Below, one piece after another: positions 53,875 through 61,891 of a DNA stretch of 64,000 nucleotides. Within the stretch, counting starts at the first letter, position 1; each line of letters starts with the position of its first letter. Under the pieces are notes generated by a model that was not told the DNA's origin, did no database searches, and worked only from the letters and a program-made list of their open reading frames with translations. The stretch is from NCBI RefSeq assembly GCF_009729095.1, contig NZ_VTGX01000001.1, forward strand, positions 1,736,001 to 1,800,000. Direction: 5' to 3'. Both the position numbers and the translations under genes were made by a program. This DNA comes from Mycolicibacterium sp. CBMA 247. GTDB lineage: Bacteria; Actinomycetota; Actinomycetes; Mycobacteriales; Mycobacteriaceae.

Positions 53875-55520
53875 GATGCGTTTTCCTCCTCCGTCGCCCG
53901 GCGGACCATCTCGGTGACGTTGCGCAGGGCCAGCGCGGCGATGGTGCTGGTCGGGTTCACTCCTCCGCTGGTGACGAAGGTGCTGCCATCAGCGATGTGC
54001 AGATTGGGGATGTCATGGCAGACCCCGTATGGGTTGACCACCGAGGTGGCCGGGTCGACCCCCATCCGTGCGGTGCCCAACAGGTGGCCGGGCTGATCGG
54101 CCATCACGTCGTGCAGGTAAACCTGACTGGCGCCGGCGGCCTCAAGTGTCTCCTTAGCCTTGTTGAGGTGCCAGGCGATCATGTCGATGTTGTTCTGCGA
54201 CCGCTTGTAGGTGATCCGCGGCGCCGGAATGCCATGGCTGTCGGTCAGGACCGGGTCGAGTTCGACCCGATTGTCGATGTCGGGCAGATCCTCGCTGAGG
54301 ACCACCAGAAACATGGAACGGCCTAGGGATTCGCCGATTCCGGACATCAGGGCCTCACCACGGGCGGGCGGCAGCACGCCCGCGGTCACCAGCGGTCCGC
54401 CGCCGGGCATCGATAGCCACTTGGCGCCGCGGACGAAACCACGTGAGGTGTCCGTCTCATAGAATTCATACGAGTGGATGTTCTGCCCAGCCGGGCCGAT
54501 CCACGACTGCAGATCGTCGTCATCAAAGACGCCGACGGCCATCGCGGTGGGGTGCAACATCAGATACCGGCCGACCAATCCCGAGGAATTGGCCAGACCG
54601 TCGGGGTGCGCCTTGGAAGTCGAATTGAGCAGCAGCCGTGCGGTTCCCACTCCATTGGCCGCCATCACGACGACCTCGGCGCGGATGTGGTGCTCGGTGT
54701 GATTGCTGTCGAAGAAGGTCGCCCCGGTGGCCAGCCCGTTGCCGTCGGTGGTGATCTGGCTGACCCGGGCGCCGGTGATCAGCGTAGCGCCTTGCCGGAT
54801 CGCCGCGGGCCAGTGCGTGATGTCGGCGCTGGCCTTCGACCCATTGGGGCAACCTGCTTCGCACGTGCCGTAACGCACGCACGGCACGAGTTCCATGACG
54901 TTGCCCTGGGCGATGGCGTTGGGCGCCGGCCACCAGCTATAGCCCAGTTTGTTCATGCCTTCGGCGAGTTTTCGGCCGTAGGCGTTGAGCGGCAGGGCGG
55001 GGAAAGGTGGTGCGGCACCATCGGGGTAGGCCGGGTCGCCGGCCATGCCGGAGACGGCGAAGTCGATGTCGGTCTGCTCGTAGTAGGGGGCGAGGTCCTC
55101 GTAGGCGATGGGCCAGTCGTCTGCGACACCGTCGAGGGTCTTGACGCGGAAGTCCGAGGGCAGCAGCCGCGGCCAGTGCGCACCGTAGTGGATGGTGCCC
55201 CCGCCGACTGCGTTGTACATCACCGGCAGGATTTCTGCGTTGCTGACTTCGCACGGATAGTCGGCGGCGTTGCGCCGCACGTTGCCGTCCTTGCTCCACA
55301 CCCCGAACATCGAGACTTCGTATTCGTCCCTGTTGCCGGTGTATTCGGCGGTGCCGACCCACTGGCCCTGTTCGAGGCACACCACATGGAAGCCCCAGCT
55401 GGAGAGGTATTTGGCGTAGACGGCGCCAGAAGGTCCGGCGCCGACGATGAGGACGTCGGCGACATCGCGAGAGGTGCCGTCGTAGGTGGTTGCGTCGTAG
55501 GTTCCGCGTCGAATTGTCAT
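53871..55520 (-). CDS. GMC-family FAD dehydrogenase with a cysteine cluster (FAD-GDH alpha-like)
   Basis: 549 aa from ATG 55520. FAD-binding VLIVGAGPSGAVYAKYL near 23-39; C214, C220 and C224 (CVRYGTCEAGC) have the spacing I recall for the three Cys ligands of the 3Fe-4S cluster in FAD-glucose dehydrogenase; C-terminal HLLGTARMG near 495 and GGVNPTSTIAALALR near 523 carry the catalytic His/Asn pair region. Oxidises an alcohol, polyol or amino alcohol. Partner small subunit overlaps by 4 nt; ALDH upstream would take the aldehyde product. Confidence 0.85.
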   Translation of the reverse strand: MTIRRGTYDATTYDGTSRDVADVLIVGAGPSGAVYAKYLSSWGFHVVCLEQGQWVGTAEYTGNRDEYEVSMFGVWSKDGNVRRNAADYPCEVSNAEILPVMYNAVGGGTIHYGAHWPRLLPSDFRVKTLDGVADDWPIAYEDLAPYYEQTDIDFAVSGMAGDPAYPDGAAPPFPALPLNAYGRKLAEGMNKLGYSWWPAPNAIAQGNVMELVPCVRYGTCEAGCPNGSKASADITHWPAAIRQGATLITGARVSQITTDGNGLATGATFFDSNHTEHHIRAEVVVMAANGVGTARLLLNSTSKAHPDGLANSSGLVGRYLMLHPTAMAVGVFDDDDLQSWIGPAGQNIHSYEFYETDTSRGFVRGAKWLSMPGGGPLVTAGVLPPARGEALMSGIGESLGRSMFLVVLSEDLPDIDNRVELDPVLTDSHGIPAPRITYKRSQNNIDMIAWHLNKAKETLEAAGASQVYLHDVMADQPGHLLGTARMGVDPATSVVNPYGVCHDIPNLHIADGSTFVTSGGVNPTSTIAALALRNVTEMVRRATEEENAS

Positions 55521-55561
55521 GTCGTTCCAACCGTTGATCGTGGTGGGCTGTGGTGAGGCGG

Positions 55562-57064
55562 TTACGCCTCGTCGGGTGCGCCGGTGGCGAGCATGACGTG
55601 CTTGGTGCGGCTGTAGTCGTCGAGCGCGTAGATGGCGTTGTCGCGGCCGTAGCCTGACTTCCCGAATCCGCCCCAAGGCATTTCGCTGGCCAGCGTCAGA
55701 TGCGAGTTGACCCAGACCGTGCCGAAGTCGAGCTGGGCCAGGACGCGCAGTGCGCGGCCGTGATTGGCCGTCCAGACCGAGGCCGCCAGGCCGTAGTCCA
55801 CATCGTTGGCGCGCGTGATCGCATCTGCCTCGGTGATGAAGGTCTCCACGGAGACCACAGGTCCGAACACTTCGTCGCGGGCCATCTGGGTGCCGGGCGC
55901 CACATCGGTGATGACGGTCGGCGGGTAGAAGAAGCCGGGCCGGTTGGGTATCTGGCCTCCGGTGGCGATGGTGGCACCGTCGCTGCGGGCCTGCTCGACC
56001 ATGGCGGCGACTCGGTCGCGTTGGGCGGCGCTGATCAGCGGCCCGAGGTCCACGGAGTCCCCTTCGCAGGGGTCTCCGATCGTCAGAGTTTCCGATACGG
56101 CGACGAGGCGTTGTACAACATCGTCTTTGACGCTTTCATGGCACAGCACGCGGGTGGCCGCCCCGCATTCCTGCCCGGTGTTCCAGTAGCCGGCCACGGC
56201 CAGCGTCTCCACGACGGCTTCCAGGTCGGCGTCCTCGAAGATGACCACCGGGGCCTTGCCCCCCAGTTCGAGGTGCACCCGCTTGAGGGTGGTGGCTGCA
56301 CCGGCGGCCACCATCTGGCCGCTGCGCACACTGCCCGTCAGCGACATCATGTCGACGCCGGGATGGTGGCTTAGCGCCTCACCGACAACCGCGCCGGTGC
56401 CCAGCACAATGTTGACCACCCCGGCAGGCAGGACGTCGGCGGCCAGTTCCATCAGCAGCAGGGTGGACAGCGGTGTCTGTTCGGAAGGCTTGAGCACCAC
56501 GGTGTTTCCGGCCGCCAGGGCAGGAGCCAGCTTCCAGACCGCCATCATCATCGGGTAGTTCCACGGCGTGACAGCGCCGATGACACCGACGGGCTCGCGG
56601 CGCACAAACGACAGCTGACCTTCGACGTACTGGCCGGCCGCCGGGGTCTGCGCGGCCCGCGCCGCGCCGGCCATGAAGCGCAGGCTATCGGCGGCGCCGG
56701 GGATCTCTTCGCGGGCAACCGCAAGAGGCTTGCCGACATTGATCGACTCGACAGCGGCCAGCAGGTCACCGTGAGCGTCGATGACATCGGCCAGCGCGGT
56801 CAGCACTTCGGCGCGGCTGCCGGGAGTGCGGGCCGCCCAGCCGGGCAGCGCCGCACGCGCGGCGGCAACGGCGGCGTCGACATCTGCGGCAGTGCCGTCG
56901 GGCACACTTCCCAGCGGGCCTTCCGTGGCCGGATTGATCAGCTCGGTGCGCTCAGCGGCTTCACCAGAGCCGAACTGCCCTGCGATGTAATGCGCCCGCG
57001 GGATGGCATTGATACGGGCGATCGCCTCGGCCAACGGTCCGGATGCGGGAACGGTGGTGGTCAC
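55562..57064 (-). CDS. NAD(P)-dependent aldehyde dehydrogenase
   Basis: 500 aa, complete ALDH fold. Catalytic C300 in NTGQECGA, general-base E266 in LELGGKAPV, N169 in TPWNYP and the ...SLTGSVRSGQ loop near 241. Similar to gamma-(glutamyl)amino-butyraldehyde and betaine-aldehyde dehydrogenases. Lies between the permease (upstream) and the GMC gene (41 nt downstream) in one minus-strand operon; probably oxidises the aldehyde made by the amine or alcohol dehydrogenase. Confidence 0.92.
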   Translation of the reverse strand: MTTTVPASGPLAEAIARINAIPRAHYIAGQFGSGEAAERTELINPATEGPLGSVPDGTAADVDAAVAAARAALPGWAARTPGSRAEVLTALADVIDAHGDLLAAVESINVGKPLAVAREEIPGAADSLRFMAGAARAAQTPAAGQYVEGQLSFVRREPVGVIGAVTPWNYPMMMAVWKLAPALAAGNTVVLKPSEQTPLSTLLLMELAADVLPAGVVNIVLGTGAVVGEALSHHPGVDMMSLTGSVRSGQMVAAGAATTLKRVHLELGGKAPVVIFEDADLEAVVETLAVAGYWNTGQECGAATRVLCHESVKDDVVQRLVAVSETLTIGDPCEGDSVDLGPLISAAQRDRVAAMVEQARSDGATIATGGQIPNRPGFFYPPTVITDVAPGTQMARDEVFGPVVSVETFITEADAITRANDVDYGLAASVWTANHGRALRVLAQLDFGTVWVNSHLTLASEMPWGGFGKSGYGRDNAIYALDDYSRTKHVMLATGAPDEA

Positions 57065-57100
57065 GATGATGAGCTCCTATGGGATGAGAAGGTGACTGGG

Positions 57101-58624
57101 TTAGTCGCGCGCGGATACGGTGTTTTGCTGCGCACGCGTGGCGCGCAGTTGGGCAGCAACCTCGAGGGCGTCTCCAGCCGGGGCGGTGGAGTTGCCCCAG
57201 GGCCGGGCGATGGCCATGTAGAGGGCACCGCTGCCGAGCACCACGGCCAGCCCGATCGCCACGACCCAGCGGTCGATGAACATCAGCGAGGGATCGCCGG
57301 GGCGCAGCAGGATGAGGATGGCCGCGACGCCGTACATCAGGGCGGCGACATTGATGATGTGGCCGGCGCGGCCCAGGCTCCACAGGCCGGCCGGGCGCCA
57401 TCCCTTGGTCCGCATTCGCAGTGCGGCCAGTACCACGAGCTGGAAGCACAGGTAGATCCCACACACGGCGAACGCGGTGACCCGCGGCAGGCTGTCGGGC
57501 TCGATGAACACCCACACGCAGACCACCATCGGCGCGGCGCACGACACCAGCATCGCGGTGCGCGGGGTGCCGTTGGACGACAACGTCGACAGCGGCTTAC
57601 TGGCGGGCAGCATGTTGTCGCGGGCGAAGGAGAAGATCAGTCGGCTCAGCGCGGCTTCCAGCGACAGCACGCAGGAGATGAAGGCGGTCACGGCCACGAC
57701 CAGGAAAATTTTGGTGCCGACCGGGCCCATGACGTCTTGCAGGATCGTCGACATCGGGTCGGCGACCTCACCATCGACGATGGCCTGGAGGTTGGGTGCG
57801 GCCATAACGAACCCGACGAACGCCGCACAGCCCGAGATGAGACCGAACACGACGGTCAGGATCATCGCTCGCGGAATGACCCGGCCGGGGTTCTCGACCT
57901 CCTCGGCGACGTCACCGCAGGCCTCGAAGCCGTAGAACATGAACAACCCGGTCAACGCTGCCAGCAGGAACACCTGGTAGTACGGTGCGCCCGCGTCGGT
58001 CCCCATCGCGTCGAAGAACACCCCGAATGAGTTGTGCCGCTCGAATAGCAGCAAGTACAGGCCGTAGCAGATCACGCCCGCGATCTCGGCGTAGAACCCA
58101 ACCCGTGCGACGGCACCCAGCGTCTTGGTGCCGGCCATATTGAGCACGAGCGCCAACAGCAGCAGTCCCACCGCGATGAACAGCCCCTGCCCCGGTGTCG
58201 GGGTGAAACCGAATAGGCTGCCCACGTACGGGACGGCGAACTGCGCGACCGAGGTGATCGTCACGATCATCGCGCACAGATACACCCACGCCACGATCCA
58301 GGCGTAGCGGCGCCCCCATAACCGGCGCGCCCACGGATAGATCCCGCCGGTGATCGGATACTGGGAGACCACCTCGCCGAATACCAGCGCCACCAACAGC
58401 TGCCCGGCGGCCACGATCACCAGCCACCAGACCGACGGCGGCCCGGCGGTGGCCAGGCCCAGCGGCAACAACGCGGCCACCCCGGTCAAGGGTGAGAGGT
58501 AGGTGAATCCCAGTGACAGCGTCTCCACGACGCCCATTGAGCGGGTGAAGTGCTTGGCGTCGCCGTCGTGAGCGCCGGTGTCGGACTGGAGCTCCGCGGT
58601 GGCGGGGGTGACACGTTCAGACAT
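57101..58624 (-). CDS. APC-superfamily amino acid/polyamine permease
   Basis: 507 aa with about 12 membrane helices and the unwound helix-1 Gly motif in LSLGFTYLSPLTG (near 36). GVVSQYPITGGIYPWARRLWG-like helix-2/3 linker near 82-105 (the visible text is EVVSQYPITGGIYPWARR) is typical of APC amino acid/GABA or choline-like permeases. First gene of the catabolic operon, divergent from the GntR-Cache regulator, so it imports the inducing substrate. Substrate class: amino acid, amine or polyamine. Confidence 0.88.
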   Translation of the reverse strand: MSERVTPATAELQSDTGAHDGDAKHFTRSMGVVETLSLGFTYLSPLTGVAALLPLGLATAGPPSVWWLVIVAAGQLLVALVFGEVVSQYPITGGIYPWARRLWGRRYAWIVAWVYLCAMIVTITSVAQFAVPYVGSLFGFTPTPGQGLFIAVGLLLLALVLNMAGTKTLGAVARVGFYAEIAGVICYGLYLLLFERHNSFGVFFDAMGTDAGAPYYQVFLLAALTGLFMFYGFEACGDVAEEVENPGRVIPRAMILTVVFGLISGCAAFVGFVMAAPNLQAIVDGEVADPMSTILQDVMGPVGTKIFLVVAVTAFISCVLSLEAALSRLIFSFARDNMLPASKPLSTLSSNGTPRTAMLVSCAAPMVVCVWVFIEPDSLPRVTAFAVCGIYLCFQLVVLAALRMRTKGWRPAGLWSLGRAGHIINVAALMYGVAAILILLRPGDPSLMFIDRWVVAIGLAVVLGSGALYMAIARPWGNSTAPAGDALEVAAQLRATRAQQNTVSARD

Positions 58625-58871
58625 CGTGTTCCTAGCGTGGAGAGGTAGAAGTCATAGTGCGTTGAAACATACGTATGCGAAAGTTTGAAAACAAGAGTTT
58701 TGCGACTTTTTTTGTGACAGACGCAACATATCCTGCGATCAGCTGGCACTTTGCAGCAGAGGTAGCCTGCAACCCAGGCGGCAAGTTGCCATATTTGTTA
58801 CGTTTTGCGATGGAATGAAGCGCAGCGGGCTTCTACACTGGATTGGGTTCGCGTTCGAGCTAGGAGGCGTG
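58625..58871. promoter_or_regulatory. Divergent promoter region of the catabolic island
   Basis: 247 nt between the permease and regulator starts, clearly AT-richer than the surroundings. It holds CATACGTATG (58668-58677, perfect 10-bp palindrome) and AAAAC-AAGA-GTTTT (58688-58701), both candidate GntR sites near the permease side, an AT tract (ACTTTTTTTG, 58706-58715), and TAGGAGG (58861-58867) as ribosome site for the regulator. Confidence 0.5.
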
Positions 58872-60353
58872 ATGGCCGCGGATCCCCTGCCCGCCCAGCC
58901 CGAAACCCGACGGATGGGCCGGGCGTTGCCGGTCACCCACCGCGCTGTATTCGCGACCCTGCCCAGCGCTGACGCCTCCGCTGCGGTGGTGCGTCGGCTG
59001 CGTTCGGCCATCGGGCTCGGACTCCTGGCCGATGGCGAACGCCTGCCCAAGGAGCCCGAACTGGCACGCCAGCTCGGCGTCAGCACGTTCGCGCTGCGCG
59101 ATGCCTTGCAGATCCTGCGTGACGATGGCCTGATCGCGACCAAGCCGGGCAAGTTCGGCGGCAGCTTCGTGCAGCGGTCGATGGAAACCCAGGTGCTCGC
59201 CGAGCACGACCTGCAAGCCCTATCATCGGCCCAACTGCGCGACCTCGGCGACTGGCGGCGCATGCTGGCCGCCCAGGCGGCAGCCCTGGCCGCGCTGCGG
59301 GCCACCGATTCCAACCTGTCCCGGCTGACCTCCAGTGCTCATGCCGTAGCGGCGGCGGCGGCGGCCGACGACGCCCGCCGCGCCTACGGCCGATTCCACA
59401 TTGAAGTCGCTGCCGCGGCCCAGTCCACCCGCCTCAATCGCGCCGAACTGGCCATGCATGAAGAATTCGACTGGTTCCTCAACGTCGTGCTGCAAAGCGC
59501 CGAGCAACGTGGCCGCTGTAGCGCCCAGCTCTTGGAGCTCACCGACGCGATCCGCCTGCAAAACGTCGACCTGGCCCGGGCCCTGGCCGAAAGACACGTC
59601 ACCGGGCTGGTTGAACAGATCTCCCACGACCGCTTCCGGCTCCTGGCCGCCCAGCCTTCCTCACTCGCCTCGCGGCCCTCGGGCGCTGCCGGATTCAGCC
59701 GTGCTGCAAAGCAATTCGCCAACGACGTGATCGCCACCGTCAATGTGCTGGCCGCTGCCGGCGCCCGGGCCCTCACCGGATCGCAACGTCGGTTGCGCAG
59801 TGCCGTCTTACAAGCCGCCCAGGCCCAGCTCGAACACACCCTCCTACCGCTGACAGGGATCGGCGTCATCGCCGAGACCGACACCGTACCCGGAGTCAAG
59901 TACTGGATGACCTGGCTGGAGCGCACACCCTCGGGTGCGCTGGCACCCGCCAACCACGTCCTCGACCCCACCCGTGACGACTTCTACGACTACGAGAACC
60001 GCGAATACCTTGCCTACCCGCGTGAGCACCGGACGCCGTGGGCGATGGGCCCTTACGTCGACTACAACGGTGTCGATGACTACGTGGTCACCGTCTCGGT
60101 TCCGATCATGGACGATAACCGATTCCTCGGCGTGGCGGCGACCGATATCCTCGCCGCCGACATGGAACGCTCGTTTTCGCCGTGGCTGGCCGATGCCACC
60201 GGACTGTGCCTACTCGTCAATGCCGAAGGTCGTGTCCTGGTGTCCAATTCGCTGACCTATAGCATGGGTGAGCTTGTCCGCTCCACTGCCGGCCTGTACA
60301 CCCATGCCGTGGGGGTGTTCGACTGGCAAGTCGTGACCAACGCTACGTCGTGA
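58872..60353 (+). CDS. GntR/FCD-family regulator with C-terminal Cache-like sensor
   Basis: 493 aa, twice the usual FadR-type length. Start ATG 58872 has TAGGAGG 5-11 nt upstream. Residues about 35-100 are the GntR winged helix (PKEPELARQLGVSTFALRDAL), about 110-255 an FCD-like helical domain, and about 290-490 a Cache/PDC-like domain: YWMTWLERTPSG, FYDYENREYLAYPREH, TPWAMGPYVDYNG and FLGVAATDILAADM follow the order of extracellular Cache ligand domains, but no membrane helix is present, so sensing is cytosolic. Probably controls the divergent permease operon in response to the imported compound. Confidence 0.85.
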   Translation: MAADPLPAQPETRRMGRALPVTHRAVFATLPSADASAAVVRRLRSAIGLGLLADGERLPKEPELARQLGVSTFALRDALQILRDDGLIATKPGKFGGSFVQRSMETQVLAEHDLQALSSAQLRDLGDWRRMLAAQAAALAALRATDSNLSRLTSSAHAVAAAAAADDARRAYGRFHIEVAAAAQSTRLNRAELAMHEEFDWFLNVVLQSAEQRGRCSAQLLELTDAIRLQNVDLARALAERHVTGLVEQISHDRFRLLAAQPSSLASRPSGAAGFSRAAKQFANDVIATVNVLAAAGARALTGSQRRLRSAVLQAAQAQLEHTLLPLTGIGVIAETDTVPGVKYWMTWLERTPSGALAPANHVLDPTRDDFYDYENREYLAYPREHRTPWAMGPYVDYNGVDDYVVTVSVPIMDDNRFLGVAATDILAADMERSFSPWLADATGLCLLVNAEGRVLVSNSLTYSMGELVRSTAGLYTHAVGVFDWQVVTNATS

Positions 60354-60459
60354 CGGCGTGTCCAGCCCGCCCCGGACCGGAATCGCCGCAGGGCGGCGTG
60401 GAAGTCCGCCGGTTCTCCAGGTAGGTGAGGGCCCGCGTCTCGCCCGGGCGGTCATGACA

Positions 60460-60642
60460 TCATTCGGCGGTCCCGTCAGCTGTGTACCCCATGACGACGA
60501 TGTCGGCCCGGTCGCGGGTGTGGTCCTGGGCAAAGTGCTGATCCTCGGCTGCGATCAACTCGTGCCATTGCACCGCGGCTGCGGCGCCGTCACGTTCCAA
60601 TCCGCGCCGTAGCCGAAGGTGACGTGGCGTCTCCACCCAACC
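60460..60642 (-). pseudogene. 3' fragment of a P-loop kinase-like gene
   Basis: Minus-strand frame from about 60642 to the TGA at 60460-60462 reads VETPRHLRLRRGLERDG, a WHELIAAEDQHF segment and ADIVVMGY, which resembles the C-terminal part of mycobacterial uridine-kinase-like proteins (ARG-rich helix, WxxWMAEE-type helix, ERADLVV strand). An in-frame stop at 60649-60651 and the change of strand coding mark it as a truncated remnant. Identification is by pattern only. Confidence 0.45.
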
Positions 60643-60738
60643 TGAACGTCACCGTGACCGCCTCGGCGGCTGACACCCAGGCCCTCATCGACAGCCCCAA
60701 GGTGCCGTTGATCAGCGCCACCGGATCCGAGCGCACGA
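60637..60738 (+). pseudogene. Internal fragment of an aldehyde dehydrogenase gene
   Basis: The plus frame reads PNLNVTVTA, AADTQALIDSPKVPLISATG and SERT, which resembles the stretch between the cofactor-binding helix and the nicotinamide loop of the piperideine-6-carboxylate/aminoadipate-semialdehyde dehydrogenase group (there: ALVDDPRVPLVSATGSTRMG-like). It then changes into module copy 2 with no continuation. Only about 33 codons survive. Confidence 0.45.
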
Positions 60739-60878
60739 ACCGAACAGCCGGGTCAAAATGGCAGTTCGTCCGAGAATCGGCGTTAACATAGACGGCATTG
60801 AAGCCGGATGGGGGTTCTGTGCTTGCCAGGTTGCGAAGGTTGCTGGCCTATCGCGTCGCACTCGGCGAACTGATCGTC
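60739..60878 (+). repeat. 140-nt duplicated promoter/5'-gene module, copy 2
   Basis: Gap-free match (about 81%) to 50520-50659, in the same orientation, 10.2 kb away, on the other side of the catabolic island. Confidence 0.85.
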
Positions 60879-60920
60879 TCGTGGCCGGCGTTGTTGTTGA
60901 CCGACGTATGCATGACCTGA
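60819..60920 (+). CDS. Short ORF, 33 aa, truncated version of the module gene
   Basis: GTG 60819 with GGGGG upstream opens MLARLRRLLAYRVALGELIV, then diverges (SWPALLLTDVCMT) and stops. Copy 1 keeps the longer hydrophobic C-terminus, so this is probably a cut-off gene, though it may still be translated because a ribosome site and the next gene follow directly (10-nt gap). Confidence 0.4.
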   Translation: MLARLRRLLAYRVALGELIVSWPALLLTDVCMT

Positions 60921-60930
60921 AGGGGGAATT

Positions 60931-61257
60931 GTGAGTTTTCGCGCCGTCTATCTAGGAATTGTCGGGGCAGTGGTGTTCGGCATCGGGCTGTATCTACTGA
61001 GCCTGCCGGTTTACCTTGACGACTTCGATCAGTTCGGCATGCAGATCCCCTGCGGCTCCGGGTATGCGGCTCACCTCGTGCAGGCAAGCGCCGCAGGCCA
61101 GGAATACGTGGACAGGTGCGGGTCGGCCCTGACGATGCGCCGGTTGTGGACCATCCCGGTCGTGGCGGTCGGGGCGTTGGCCTTGATCGCGGTATTGTTC
61201 CGGGCTGCGACGTCCTCGCCACACGAGACACTGCTGCCCAACCGCGACACGCCGTAG
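60931..61257 (+). CDS. Small membrane protein with two helices
   Basis: 108 aa from GTG 60931, preceded by AAGGGGG. Helices at about 6-26 and 70-92 flank an exterior loop of about 40 residues with two cysteines (CGSGYAAHL, DRCGS), likely disulfide-bonded. Basic MRR before the second helix. Of a mycobacterial type without known function, in an operon with the truncated short ORF. Converges on the Mce-associated genes. Confidence 0.65.
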   Translation: MSFRAVYLGIVGAVVFGIGLYLLSLPVYLDDFDQFGMQIPCGSGYAAHLVQASAAGQEYVDRCGSALTMRRLWTIPVVAVGALALIAVLFRAATSSPHETLLPNRDTP

Positions 61258-61273
61258 CTGTTCTTCACGGGAG

Positions 61274-61891
61274 CTAGATCGGGTCGAATGATGAGATCCG
61301 CCAACTCCCGTCGACTTTCATGAGTCCGACCTTCACGGCGCTGGCGGCCTGTGCCGGTTCGGGGTTGTCGCGACTGGTTGTCGCTTGGTTCAGGAAGACC
61401 AACACCTCCGCGGTGTCGGATTGCACGTCGACCGTGGCAGCACGAACGACCGAAGCGGCCGCGTGGATGTCTTTCTGTTTCGCCGCCGGCGCGATGAACT
61501 TGTCGGCGAACTGGCTGTAGTAGGTCAAGAACTCACCGGTCAGGTGGGATCGCGCGGTAGCGAAGTCCTGATCCAAACTATTTGGTGCATAAGACAACAA
61601 CGCGACCGAACCTTGAGACGCGGCGTCGATTACCGCCGTAGCCGCTCCGGCGGTCTCATGGTCGACTCGATACGACGCGAAATAGAGTGCGGCTGCCGCG
61701 CCCGCCGAGGCCAGCAGTACGCAGGCCACCGCGATCGGGCGCCACCGTCGCGCAATCCGACGAGGCCACCGCTGCGGGCGCTCGGGATCCTGCTCGGCCG
61801 GGCTCTGCTCGGCCTCAATATCGCTGATACCACTAGCCTTTGATTCGTCGATAACTGAATCAATATCAGCTTCAGCTATGTCTGTGGTCAC
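61274..61891 (-). CDS. Mce-associated membrane protein
   Basis: 205 aa. Acidic cytosolic N-terminus (about 40 residues), one membrane helix (about 51-72) and a periplasmic domain whose ending LMKVDGSWRISSFDPI and the ARSHLTGEFLTYYSQFADKF segment (near 112) are typical of Mam/Mce-associated proteins (for example Rv1972-Rv1973 type). These stabilise Mce lipid importers. It overlaps the next gene by 4 nt. No mce or yrbE genes are within the window. Confidence 0.8.
   Translation of the reverse strand: MTTDIAEADIDSVIDESKASGISDIEAEQSPAEQDPERPQRWPRRIARRWRPIAVACVLLASAGAAAALYFASYRVDHETAGAATAVIDAASQGSVALLSYAPNSLDQDFATARSHLTGEFLTYYSQFADKFIAPAAKQKDIHAAASVVRAATVDVQSDTAEVLVFLNQATTSRDNPEPAQAASAVKVGLMKVDGSWRISSFDPI

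Larger units (their letters stand above)
60354..60738. other. Region of gene fragments at the island's right edge
   Basis: No intact gene. 60354-60459 shows nothing I can support. The rest is the kinase-like and ALDH-like fragments listed separately, joined near 60640, and followed by module copy 2. Confidence 0.6.

Noticed and set aside
54474..55556. 360-codon plus-strand frame across the GMC gene
   Set aside because: Antisense shadow; the GMC frame carries all catalytic and FAD motifs, this one none.
56771..58030. 419-codon plus-strand frame across the permease and ALDH genes
   Set aside because: Antisense shadow spanning two real genes, low-complexity Gly/His/Gln translation.
60358..60612. 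84-codon plus-strand frame after the regulator
   Set aside because: The opposite strand reads as a recognisable kinase-like C-terminus in the same place, so the plus frame is a shadow.
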